A stretch of 64,000 nucleotides of DNA, taken from Anas platyrhynchos. Taxonomy: Eukaryota > Chordata > Aves > Anseriformes > Anatidae. Numbering within the stretch: position 1 is the stretch's first letter; every line of letters starts with the position of its first letter. The stretch spans positions 79,239,501 to 79,303,500 of the forward strand of contig NC_092589.1 in the NCBI RefSeq assembly GCF_047663525.1, in the 5' to 3' direction. This document shows, one piece after another, positions 27,976-37,512 of this stretch. The position numbers and the translations under genes are program-made. The notes below the pieces were generated by a model that made no database searches, was not told the DNA's origin, and worked only from the letters and a program-made list of their open reading frames with translations.

Positions 27976-28967
27976 TTTATTACCAGAGAATGTAAGTTAA
28001 AGACCTGCTTCCACCCTTTAACAGATATTGAGAGTCTAAACCTGATTGCTTTTCCTCATCCACCAGCTAGTCTTTCAACTTTCCTCTGAGAAGAACACTG
28101 ACACTCCTCATGCAGTATGCAAGCAGTCCACAGCCATAACAACTATCGCATCAGTGATGTTATCACCAAATAATGCTACTACCAGTAGAAGACCAAGTTT
28201 TGAAAAACAAAGTTTCATACGCGCACACGAGTAAGCACAACTAGATGGATGCAAGGGCAAGCAATGTGCATTTTCCTCCTAAAAATGAACAATTAAGTTG
28301 TGTCTCTTCATTGTCCCTTGAAACATTCCTTCTCCAAGTCACTTGATTCAGGCAATTACTGCCACACATGAAGAGACTGCAAAAAGCACATAAACAAGTT
28401 AAAAGCATAAAACAATTATTGGCTAATTCACACAACAGCCAGGATTAATGAGCCACTAATTTCCTTTTCTGCTTTGGTAAGGCACCTTTGGAGTCTTTGT
28501 TGACCAGGCAGTCAGCAGTCAGGTGAAGAAGGGCCAGCCTTCATTTTTTCTTCCAACAGGCTCACGCTTGGTGTTGCTGTTTCTGTCTTCCTTTTTCTCT
28601 CAGAAAATCCTCTGTCTTTTCATGCTTACATTTTTCCTCTTGAATCTTTAATCTGCTGATTCCCTTTCAAAAATTTTACCTCTGTCTCCAATTTTACCCT
28701 TCTTATCTTGCATGGTTCAATACTAAATACTTTCTCACGGCTCTTTCTTTCACAGTTTAGCAGTTTTCCCAGAAGTCTGGGCTGCATCAAAATGAGGCCT
28801 CCAGTCTGAAAGAGAGAGACTGCACCCTGGTGAGAATAGCGTAACCCCAAAATTGTGAACAATACTAAGGAATAAGTCTTGTCGTTTCCATTTAGGGTAT
28901 ATGTTCTAGATGATATCTGTTTATGAAATAATCTGCTGCCAGTAACGTGTTTAAAAGGAAATACTAT
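27976..28967. other. Intergenic DNA left of the LTR
   Basis: Unique-looking AT-rich sequence with a pyrimidine-rich patch at 28540-28640. I see no gene. Confidence 0.45.
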
Positions 28968-29958
28968 TGTGATGGTTTAAAACCAGTGGGTACCTTAGTA
29001 GCACCGTGCTGCTCCCTCACTCCCCCTCCTCAAAAGGACAGAGGGAGAAAATACTATTAAAAACAGCTCATGGGTTGAGATTAGGACAGGGAGATTACTC
29101 TTCAATTACTGTCACAGGCGAAACAGACTCAGCATAAGGGAGATTAGTGTAATTTATTGCCAACTACTAACAGACTAGAGCAGTGAGAACTAAAAGCCAA
29201 CTAAAAGCACCTTCCCCCTAATCCACTCCCTTCTACCTCCTCCCCCCAAGCAGCTCAGGGAAATGGGGGCTGTGGTCAGTCCCTAATGCTTCATCTCCAC
29301 CACTCCTGCACGGACCCTCTCTGCCCCTGCTCCCCGTGGGGTCCCTCCCACGGGATGCCGTCCTACTGGAACTGAGCCTGTGGGGGCTGCCCAAAGGCAG
29401 CAGCTCTTCAAGCACTGCTCCCACACGGCTCCGTCCCACGGGGTCCATCCATCCCCCAGGAGCAAACTGCTCCAGCACAGGTCCCCCATGGGTGGGCAGC
29501 AGCTCCTCCCAGGCCCCCTGCTCCTGCGTGGGCTCCTCTCCACAGGCTGCAGCTCCAGCCTGGGGCCTGCTCCTGCGGGGGCTCTCCATGGGCTGCAGCC
29601 TCCACCAGGCCACATCCACCTGCTCCACTGGGGGCTCCACCGGGGGCTCCTCCATGGGCTGCAGAGTGGAGATCTGCTCCATGTGGCACCCAAGGGCTGC
29701 AGGGGGACAGCCTGCTCCTCTCTCCCAGCTGCTTTGGCACAGTGTTTTGTTTTTTTTTTTCCCTTTCTTCAATCTGCTCTACCAGAAGCCCAACCAGCAG
29801 GGCCCCCTAGCTCGGCTGTGGTCAGCAGCGACCAGGTCCCCTTTGGAGCCAGCTGTAGCTGGCTCGGCTCTGACATGGGGCAGCTGCTGGGCTCTGCTCA
29901 TAGAGGCCACCCCTGCAGCCTGGCTGCTACCAAAATCTTGCCATATGAGCCCAATACA
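28968..29958 (+). mobile_element. Solo LTR of an avian ERV (ERVL-like)
   Basis: The element opens with TGTGATGGTTTAA and closes at about CCAATACA, the TG...CA ends expected of a retroviral LTR. The middle is GC-rich and built from degenerate words such as CCATGGGCTGCAG (29586 and 29652) and GGGGGCTCC, a composition I associate with chicken-type ERVL LTRs. No gag, pol or env sequence lies next to it, so this is a solo LTR left by recombination. The five bases before the start (ACTAT) and after the proposed end (ACATT) do not match exactly, so the target duplication is degraded or the right edge is slightly misplaced. Several 100-200 codon open frames lie inside on both strands; they follow from the GC-rich repeats and are not genes. 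The family name is from memory and less certain than the LTR call. Confidence 0.8.
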
Positions 29959-30469
29959 ACATTAAGAGGAACAACATCCCTAAATACTTCCATGTTACTA
30001 TTACTGAAGTAAAAACTTACAACGAGGAAAAAAAAAAGAGCAAGACATCAGCACAGCAGCTACTGGAACAGAAAGTAGGGGTGACAATTTATGTGAGGAC
30101 ACACATTGAGCACAACAGGTGGTGGCACATGGTAACACTGTATCTGGAAGCTAAAAGGTATGGAAAACCACACAGATAATGTTTATACATTGAACTGCCA
30201 TCTCAGCCTTGTTGTTGGGGTCACTTGGTCCATCTATAAGCCCATGAGTGATGAAGTACAGCTTTTTGCTGTAGATAACATGCACGTACCAGACCCAGAT
30301 TTTACTCTGGACTCACTGCGGTTTCCTAAAAAAACTTATTGCACATAACCCTGCTTATAAACCAAGTGAATACAATTAGAAAATAACGGATCTAAAAGCC
30401 ACCTGTCGGCCAGCACCCCCTACACCTCACGCCAAAACGATAGAAACCGATTGAAAAGGGATTGAAAAG
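29959..30469. other. Spacer between LTR and NDUFAF4 CpG island
   Basis: About 500 bp of ordinary sequence with a short A-run near 30027. No exon or repeat family recognised. Confidence 0.45.
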
Positions 30470-30872
30470 GCTGCGTGCAGCAAACCCTGGGCGAGCCTGC
30501 CACCTTGAGGACATCCCCCGGCAGAAACCCCACGGCCCCCGCTCTCAGCAGCGCCGGGCGAAGGCGCAGCCGAGGAGGAGCCCCAAAAACCCCCAGGGGC
30601 ACGGCAGGACCCAGCTGCCCCCCGCCGACATGGCGGCGAGCCAGCGTCCCGGGGCAACGCTGAGAGGACACCGCGCTGGCGGAAAGCACCGTGAAAGAAA
30701 CACCCAAACACCTCTTTATCTCTTTATTTATTTTATTTGCTTGTTTATTTATTTATTTGGTTATAGTTGCCCGACATGAACCCACGACCCCAGCGCAGGC
30801 TTCCCGCGCACCGCCATTTGCCCTTCCTGCCCGGCCGCCCCGCCCAGCAGCGGCGGCGTCGCGCCAGCACTC

Positions 30873-30884
30873 TGCGCATGCGCA
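30873..30884. promoter_or_regulatory. NRF1 binding site, perfect palindrome
   Basis: TGCGCATGCGCA is an exact, self-complementary match to the nuclear respiratory factor 1 consensus YGCGCAYGCGCR. It lies 65 bp upstream of the NDUFAF4 start codon. NRF1 is known to drive many nuclear genes for respiratory-chain proteins. Confidence 0.85.
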
Positions 30885-30904
30885 GCGCACCTCCCCCACC
30901 GCTG

Positions 30905-30916
30905 TGCGCAGGCGCG
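30905..30916 (+). promoter_or_regulatory. Second, imperfect NRF1-like site
   Basis: TGCGCAGGCGCG matches the NRF1 consensus at every position but the seventh, where G replaces a pyrimidine. It starts 32 bp after the perfect site, about three helical turns, which would put both on one DNA face. Confidence 0.6.
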
Positions 30917-30948
30917 GGGCCGTCCCGGCGGCGGCGGCGGCGGCGGCG

Positions 30949-31075
30949 ATGGGCGGGCGGTTGGTCCGCGCGTTGCGGGCGTTCAACTTGGAGAGCCGGG
31001 CCCACCGCGAGATCAGCAAGGAGAAGCCCACGCCCGCGCCGCGCCACCCCACCGCCCGCCTGGACGCGCTGACCG
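30949..31075 (+). CDS. NDUFAF4: NDUFAF4 coding exon 1
   Basis: It encodes residues 1-42 and the first base of codon 43. It ends at GACCG before the donor GTGGGT. Because it lies in the CpG island, its codons are strongly GC-ending, unlike exon 3, which is AT-rich. The split codon completes as Glu43 in exon 2. Confidence 0.95.
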
Positions 31076-34000
31076 GTGGGTGCCGGCCCCGCCGGGGCGG
31101 CCGGGCGAGGAGCCGGGGCCGCGGTGACATTGAGAGCGGGGCCGCGCGCGGGGCATGCCGGGAGCTGTAGTCGGCGGCCGTCGCTGGGGCCGTTGCTAGG
31201 GGCGGTTGCTAGGGGCGGTGAGAAAATGGCGGCCGCCGAGGGGCTGAGGGAAGGGAAGGGAGGGGAAGGGAAGGGAAGGGAAGGGAAGGGAAGGGAAGGG
31301 AAGGGAAGGGAAGGGAGAGGCACAGTACTTTTCTCCCTTTCCTCAAGTGTTTTTTTTTTTTTTCCTGCTCTTCTCCATGCTGCCTGTAGAGCACCCGGCG
31401 ATCCGCGAGAAGGTGTACAGCAAGGACGACAGGCTGCTCACCTTGTTGAAAGACGTTTATGTTGAGTCTAGAGATCTGCCGGGGCAGGTGAGCACTGCTC
31501 GCTGTCGGAGGCACACGAGCATCAGCGTTGTGGTTTTCAAACTCAGTGCAAATCCTACCAGACTTATACTTTTCAAGACAAATGAACATTTTTTCAATAT
31601 TTTTTTTTTAAGAAAAAACCTTCAGCTAGTGCTTAGATGCTACCCTTTTGACAGATAAATGCAGTATTTCATTGCTTAGTTATATATCAGTAGTACAGAC
31701 TGACTATCTATCTTGATCATGTGTCAGGCTGTGGTTATCCAACCTACATGACCCCTTTTTAACATCACTTTGGTGGTTTGTTTTTCACTTAAGTTCCCAC
31801 TGGTGCTTCATCCAATGCAGAAGGGCAGCTGGCCAGCCTTTTGGAAAGATGCAGTTTGCTAGAGATGTCCCATAGATTTCTTAGAAGAAAAGAGATTGGG
31901 ACTAATGTGGAGGCATGGATGTGGTAGAGGATAAAGACACTAACACTTTTCCGGAGTCTTTAACAACTGGTGTTAATGTTGTCTTGTGCAGAGCCTTTTT
32001 CTTACGTGGCTCAGGAACTGCCCTAGCTGTGTTTTTCTTGTATAGTCTTTGGACTGTACGGTTATCCATTTCCTCATTACTAACGGCTGCACTCTTTAAC
32101 TTGGAAAACAAGATATATGCCTTCCAGTAACTCGCAAACTGGTACCCGGTCTCTTCTTTTCCACCTCATTATGTTATGGCTTCTGCTTTTTACCGGTTGC
32201 ATTATTGGACCATTTTATTCTAGCTCTTCCGTTTAGCAATAAAAGTTTTGTAGTTGTCTAGCAATAAAACTTCCAAGTCTTTCTGATATTCCACATCCAG
32301 AGTACCTTCTATTCAAAACTAAAATATCTTAAAATTCAGTCACTCCCTGGAGCTTCTGAGTAATCTTATTCCTTGATTTTCATAAGAGAAGTTAGTATGC
32401 TAATTTTGAAGTGCTGAAGGTCTAATTCTAGTATCTTTAAACGCTTCCATTTGTAAGTCTGTCAAGTGAAAGATTTGAGGAAAAGCCACAAGTGGAAATC
32501 TTAGTGCTTGGTTCTGCACCTACTGCGAGGTTGTTACCACATAAGGCTTGCTCTTGTGGTGTGTCATTTGAGGTTGTTAGGAAGAGCATGATTAATGAGT
32601 CCACTGAGGCTTGTGGGCAAAGCTTCATCCAAAAACTTTCTTCTTGTCTTGATTTTCTTTTAAAAACCTCGTGCATCATTTACATATAAAATAAATATAC
32701 ATGTGTGTATTTGCATATATTTTATACATATATATTTTATGTGTATATATATATATATGAAATATATTTTTTCTGTATGTAAATATACATATACGTATAT
32801 TTTGCATGTAAAGTTACTTGGAAAACTACTGGCTTTCAGTTCTGAAGGGGCAGATACCTAGAGATATATCATTTAATTAAGACTTGAAAAATTGTTCATT
32901 ATATTAGCATAATTTTAGAAGGAAATAGAAAGAAAGGGAAGGTCGGTAGCATTGTCAAGCAGTCTGTAGTTTAGAAGCAGGCAGTTACAGATGCTGCAGC
33001 ATCCTCATCAGTTTTCTCAGCATATGGGTTAGTACAATGCCTGGGGTAATCGGTGGACTCTGATAACTTTAAAAGCACTTCTTAAGAAAGGTTTTCATTG
33101 TGCCTCTTTGCAGTGTTATTCACTGGTGAAGCCTTAATAAAAGGCAGTATGGGGAAGGTACAGCTGGTTTCTAAATAACTTGGAAAAGGAAATATGAATG
33201 GACTTGAGAGAAGAGACCTCGTGTCTGAGTGCTGCAGTAGTCATGCAAATTAAATTGCATATGATGATGCAAAATAGTTTCCTCTTTGTCCAGAAAATCT
33301 TGTTCTATAGACTGAGCAAAAGAGGTGGTGTCTTTTAGTTGCAAAACTAAAACCTGAAAATGAAAGGGGAAGAGAATATATGGAAAGGATTTCCAATGGT
33401 ATCAGAAGGTTACCAGTTTTTAGTGTGATTTTTTCCTTCCTCTCCCCACCACCATGAAATGATACCGAATATTAGGTTATCTGCATTTATATTTAGCTGC
33501 CAAAATGTGTAGTTTGACTTGTACGAAGGGCTGCTGAGTCTGTACAACACGCAGACTGTAATGGATTGTAGGTTTTCATAATGTGGGTGGGGGCTGGCCC
33601 TCCTATATAGAATGGCTGTGAAACAACTGGCTCTAATCTGTGTGATATTAAGAAGTGAGGGTGGCCAAGCATTTTAATGCTGTAAAAATGGGGAAAGCTA
33701 ACAGGAGATGCCATGTTTGGGGAGATTGTTTAGCTGCTACAGTATACATAGTAAACAGAACTGCTGTTAAGCTCTCTTTGTTTTCCTTCCCACAATTAGG
33801 TAAAGGTTGGAGGTGGTGAACATGTTCCGTGTAAACACGAGGAAAAGAGAATTACAAAACTAGGTCAATTTGAACATCTAGATATTAAGAAAGTTACCAA
33901 AGGCAAAATTTCCATTGTGGAGGCTCTGATGCTTCTTAATAATCATAAACTTCATCCTAAGATATGGACTGCAGAGAAAATAGCAGTGGAATACAGTCTG

Positions 34001-34096
34001 GAACTGACAGAAGTCAACTCTCTCCTGGAATTCTTCATTCCTTTTACTATGAAGGAATTTCCTAAAGAAACAAGAAAAGCTATAAAACCAACATAA
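30949..34096 (+). CDS. NDUFAF4: NDUFAF4, complex I assembly factor 4 (three exons)
   Basis: The spliced frame joins 30949-31075, 31390-31487 and 33800-34096 into 522 nt, or 173 residues and a TAA stop; the human protein has 175. NDUFAF4 acts in mitochondria with NDUFAF3 in an early step of assembly of NADH:ubiquinone oxidoreductase (complex I). The N-terminus ([20 protein letters not shown]) matches the family pattern with its FNLE-RA-REIS-KP and APRHP motifs at residues 12-33. Residues 109-126 ([18 protein letters not shown]), then WTAEKI (131-136) and VNSLL (147-151), are the most conserved C-terminal block. The middle (about 76-105) is divergent. No frameshift or internal stop is seen, so the gene looks intact. 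The start is fixed by homology and by a GGCGGCGATGG context. Introns are 314 and 2312 bp, both GT-AG. Confidence 0.96.
31147..31172 (-). promoter_or_regulatory. ZNF143/THAP11-type site in intron 1
   Basis: Read on the - strand, ACTACAGCTCCCGGCATGC followed by CCCGCG fits the ZNF143 (Staf) long motif ACTACANNTCCCRGMATGC together with its extended YYGCG tail. It is 72 bp past the end of exon 1, a typical place just downstream of the start site of a CpG-island promoter. Confidence 0.7.
31192..31217 (+). promoter_or_regulatory. Tandem RFX-like half-sites
   Basis: The 13-mer GTTGCTAGGGGCG occurs twice with no gap. GTTGCTAGG is half of the RFX X-box (GTTGCCATGGCAAC). Perfect tandem duplication in a promoter region suggests a recent 13-bp duplication. 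Confidence 0.55.
31223..31234 (+). promoter_or_regulatory. YY1-type site
   Basis: AAAATGGCGGCC matches the YY1 core (AANATGGCGGC). YY1 sites with the ATGG on the sense strand just downstream of start sites are common in housekeeping and mitochondrial genes. Confidence 0.65.
31247..31316 (+). repeat. (GGGAA)n pentanucleotide repeat in NDUFAF4 intron 1
   Basis: Ten perfect AAGGG units run from 31266 to 31315, preceded by two more after a one-base change. Closely spaced G-triplets make the + strand able to form G-quadruplexes. The intron is only 314 bp, so the repeat fills over a fifth of it. Confidence 0.95.
31390..31487 (+). CDS. NDUFAF4: NDUFAF4 coding exon 2
   Basis: The acceptor is a strong T-run and pyrimidine tract ending CTGCCTGTAG. 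The 98-nt exon encodes residues 43-75 ([20 protein letters not shown], then KDVYVES), aligning with the human KDEKLLSFLKDVYVDSKD segment. The donor is CAG followed by GTGAGC; the exon ends in phase 0. Confidence 0.95.
31488..33799 (+). other. NDUFAF4 intron 2
   Basis: The intron runs from GTGAGC to CACAATTAG. It is AT-rich and has no further exon that I can see. It holds a TA/TG-rich low-complexity tract (32690-32800) and an octamer-like pair at 33243-33260. Confidence 0.85.
32690..32800. repeat. TA/TG-rich low-complexity tract
   Basis: About 110 bp of interrupted TATA, TGTA and ATAT words inside NDUFAF4 intron 2, probably a decayed dinucleotide microsatellite. Confidence 0.85.
33800..34096 (+). 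CDS. NDUFAF4: NDUFAF4 coding exon 3 with stop codon
   Basis: The exon begins after CACAATTAG in phase 0 and encodes residues 76-173, ending [10 protein letters not shown] and TAA at 34094-34096. It carries the most conserved block of the protein ([10 protein letters not shown] at residues 109-118). Codon usage is AT-rich like the surrounding DNA. Confidence 0.96.
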   Translation, partial: VKVGGGEHVPCKHEEKRITKLGQFEHLDIKKVTKGKISIVEALMLLNNHKLHPKIWTAEKIAVEYSLELTEVNSLLEFFIPFTMKEFPKETRKAIKPT

Positions 34097-34690
34097 AATA
34101 ATTACCAAAACCTTGTGTGATCTTCCTTGTGTCTTGGTTTTACTCATGAGTATATTTGGTATCTGAAAAGAGTTGGTAACGTCATCCAACAAGGCTGCTT
34201 TCTTATACTAAGAAGAAGTATTCAAGCAATTCCATTCTGTATGTTATGGCTTCAGATAAATGCAGCAATTATAGGATACGGTTTGTAAAGCAGAGTTTAA
34301 CTACTATGTTGTGTGAGAGCCTGTCACATGTTTCTGATTATCATGTTCATATGTTATCAATTCAGTTGAAATATATAAATACTATTTAGAAATTTGACTT
34401 AAAACAAGCAAACGACAGCAACAACAACAACAACAACAACAAAAACAGATCACCTTTCTTAACAGAATTCGTGGCCTTCAGCTAAATCAGTGCTCTGTGT
34501 GTATTATCTTTGTAGTTCTTGTTAAAATGTTCTTTGAAGGTCTCACTTTCAAGATGTATGCATATACAAGCAGCTGTATTTCTTGCATGTAAAAGCTGAA
34601 TGTTATTTATATTTTACGAAGAGGATTAACCAGACGAAGATTTGGGAAATTCATCTGTGTCGAAATAAAAAGAAGGTGAATAGCAAGGCC
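34097..34690 (+). other. NDUFAF4: Probable NDUFAF4 3' UTR
   Basis: A canonical AATAAA at 34664-34669 would end a 3' UTR of about 590 nt, with cleavage expected near 34680-34690. The segment contains eight CAA units at 34419-34442. Other poly(A) signals exist further on, so a longer form cannot be excluded. Confidence 0.55.
34419..34442 (+). repeat. (CAA)n microsatellite
   Basis: Eight perfect CAA units in the probable NDUFAF4 3' UTR. Confidence 0.93.
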
Positions 34691-36895
34691 TCTTCCTGAT
34701 GCTGGAACAGCAGTAGCTGGTTGATATGTACCCACTTTTCCACTCCATTCCGATTTTGGTTAAATATCTGTACCTCACCAGGTACTGTCTGTCAGCCAGG
34801 GAGTTTGTAAAGAGCGAAGATCTGTTATCACGGCATTCTGTAGCACCTGCTGTATGAGAAGCAATGGCTTGTGTAATTAATAGGTACCAATTACATGCAA
34901 TTGTATCTACTAATTGGACCTACTTATGGAAGATCTATTAATGTCCACCTGTCATGTTATAATGCCCTTTTTCTCCTATGGAGGCCTTCTGTGATTTATC
35001 CAACTGCAGGCTTAGGTCAATCGGTGTTCACCGATGATAAATTTTCCACGTTCCCACATCAAACAGCATCCTTTACCACTGTTAGTAAAGGCAGTCACAG
35101 ACTGAAGTAACTTGATACTGTGGCTGTCTGGGTCTGTGTGGGTAAGAAGTTGTGCACTGAGGACTGACCAGTGAAAATGGGTTCGTGCTGTCCAATAACT
35201 CTAGGAAAGGAGGGGGAAGGGATCATTGGAATTTGTATTTAAAGTACATTGCGTTTGCCTTTCTTTAAAAATAAGTGTTATTTTTGTGTGATACTAATGT
35301 TCCTAATGCCCATCACCAAAGGAGTTAAATGTAACTGCAGTGTAACTTCCTTTTCAACAACTCTGCCAAGTCTTTGGCTTCTGACTGGTAATTATCTTAC
35401 CAAGAAGATCATCACCTTTGTGACTTTGCAGCAAAATTCTTGACGCTTCTCCGTGATGTAACAAGGTATTACGGTATAGTTTACAATAGTATATCCAAGG
35501 TTTTGCTTTATTCACTTCTAAAGTACATATTGCTGTACACTAGTGAAAGATATGTGAAAATGCTAATTTATTAGTCTTTGGATGTGTGGATTGGTGATGG
35601 CCTTGTTCTCTTCCTGTAACTTCATAAGGACAGAGCTGCACTGAAACTAATGTGCCTTCTGAGTGGTGAACCACATTTTTATTTATTTTCCACAAAATAC
35701 CCTTTTATAACAGAAATACTTTGTGTAGTGTTTGACTTCTTCTTGGTGTAGTATTTAAGGTAGTAATCAGAACAGCTGTGGAATGCATTTGGTACATGTG
35801 CTTTTTTGTTGTTGGAAACCCCGTGATTTCCTTCTTTAAAGAAACCAGTTAACAATGCCCCTTGACTGACTTGGTACCAATTTTGTTATTTTCTTTACAC
35901 TTTTTTTTTTTTGTCCATGTCCCTTTCCATGGCTTTTTGGCTCTCAGCTTTAGGAAGAGGTGTTTTTCAAGCAAATGTTTTCAAGAGATAATTACTGGAC
36001 AATTTGTGGGAAACTGCCATACAGGTTTCTGGGAATCTTACATGGAAAATTTTTCATGCATCATTGCCATACATGTGGTGTGCCAAATTTAAAATGTTTT
36101 TGTCCACCATATAGAATTACTAAATTTGGTAAGGAACAACCTGCACCACTCAAACTGCAGATATAAAATGTATAGTAAACATCTCCCTTACAGGCTTACA
36201 AAACTAATACTTAATTTCTAGCTGAGATGACACATAGTTAACAAGCTTCTTAATATGTGGCATTTTAACGCTATATGCGGCATGAAAACACTAGCTTTCC
36301 AAAGTGTTTGAAAAGGTTTGTCACTGAGTAAAGCTAGGAACGTCTTAGGAACTGAGAACATCTGAGTACACATTACAGGCAGAGCCTCATTTGGAAAGGA
36401 GGGTTGAATTCCTGGTGAGGTGTGAAATTGAATATCCACAGGGGAAGTTCCAGCAGATACTCTGGCTTCCAGGCTTAAATTTTCCCAAAAATGCCTATTC
36501 AGTGGGATACTATTTGATCACTTATCTATGTTTTCTGGGACATGAGTCAATTTGGTACATCCTTTCATCTAGCTTCATTCTGTAATGAAGTCTGCATTTC
36601 CAGTTTTCTCCAGCTAGTCTTGGCCTGTTCCTGTGAAAACTACTCAGCTGCACTGTTTGCTTTTCACTAGCTCAACCTACAAATGTAGGTTGTAATCTGC
36701 CCTCACCGTCTCAACAACCTGTTTTATTTCAGCAGAGTGGTATCTTGCTTTCCAGGAGAAGCACATCTGCAGATGTAAAGATGAGAGAACTGAGCAAATG
36801 TTTTACTCTAGAGAACTTATGAATAGGAGAAATTTTCAAAAGGGATGTAGCTTTTCATATATTTTCAGAATTTGTCCTCAGATATTTTAAACTAA
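34691..36895. other. Intergenic DNA downstream of NDUFAF4
   Basis: AT-rich unique sequence with no gene or repeat family recognised. It includes a small perfect inverted repeat at 36673-36692. Confidence 0.45.
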
Positions 36896-36995
36896 ATAGA
36901 ATCATAGAATATCCTGAGTTGGAAGGGACCCACAAGGATCATTGAGTCCAACTCCTGGGTCCCCAACAGACCACCTATGAATCAGACCATGTATC
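36896..36995 (-). mobile_element. CR1 LINE fragment, 3' end, antisense
   Basis: AGAATCATAGAATATCCTGA, GTTGGAAGGGACCCACAAGG and ATTGAGTCCAACTCCTGG form the reverse complement of a CR1 3' terminus (the 'gagtccaactcctgg' subtype). About 100 bp remain. Confidence 0.95.
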
Positions 36996-37167
36996 AGAGC
37001 ATTGTCCAAATGCTTCATGCCTGTGCTCTCCTTTTACCTTCGCAGTTCCGTACAAATAGCCTTGTGCTATCTCACTGCATATGGATAGTAGCTAGGTTCT
37101 TGCAGTTTGGTGCTGGGATAGCGAGATGAAAGTTATAAGGCAGGAAAGAGATATAACTGCTTTCAGT

Positions 37168-37512
37168 GCAGTTCATAGAAGCATAAAACAGTTAGGGTTG
37201 GAAGGGACCTTAAAGATACCTAATTCCAACCCCCCTGCCATGGGCAGGGATACCTCCCACCAGACCAGGCTGTCCAAAGCCCCATCCAGCCTGGCCTTGA
37301 ACACCTTCAGGGATGGGGTATTCACGGCTTCTCTGGGCAACCTGTGCCAGTGCCTTACCTCCGTCATAGTAATGAGGTTCTTCTGCATATCTAATCTAAA
37401 TCTCCCCTATTTTAGTTTAAAACTGTTACCCTTTGTCCTATCCCTACACTCCCTGACAAAGAGTCCATGTCCATGTCCTTGTGTGGGGGGCCCCAGAGCT
37501 GAATGCAATGGG
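37168..37512 (-). mobile_element. CR1 LINE fragment, 3' end, antisense
   Basis: It starts with GGTTGGAAGGGACCTTAAAG, then CCTGCCATGGGCAGGGATAC, then GGGCAACCTGTGCCAGTGCC, and extends to the CCCTTTGTCCTATCCCTACA part of the 3' region. It is about 345 bp long and fairly well preserved, so it is one of the younger copies here. It lies about 170 bp from another antisense copy of a different subtype, so the two are separate insertions. Confidence 0.96.

Larger units (their letters stand above)
30470..31245 (+). promoter_or_regulatory. NDUFAF4: CpG island and promoter of NDUFAF4
   Basis: GC- and CpG-rich sequence surrounds the first coding exon. It is interrupted by a TTTA-rich patch at about 30717-30765 that splits it into a distal part (30470-30700) and a core (30780-31245). 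There is no TATA box near the ATG. Transcription probably starts between the NRF1 site (30873) and the ATG (30949), leaving a very short 5' UTR. The distal part has a YY1-like word (ACATGGCGGC) near 30629. A TATA-less CpG promoter of this kind suits a housekeeping mitochondrial gene. Confidence 0.8.

Noticed and set aside
29233..30012. Open frames of 110-210 codons on both strands
   Set aside because: They lie in the GC-rich repetitive LTR; the peptides are repeats of Gly, Ser, Pro, Trp and Cys with no viral or cellular protein signature.
30691..31323. Long frames on both strands overlapping NDUFAF4 exon 1
   Set aside because: The + frame reads through the exon 1 donor into intron and the - frames translate the CpG island and the GGGAA repeat (giving runs of PFPSL). 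They are shadows of the real exon.
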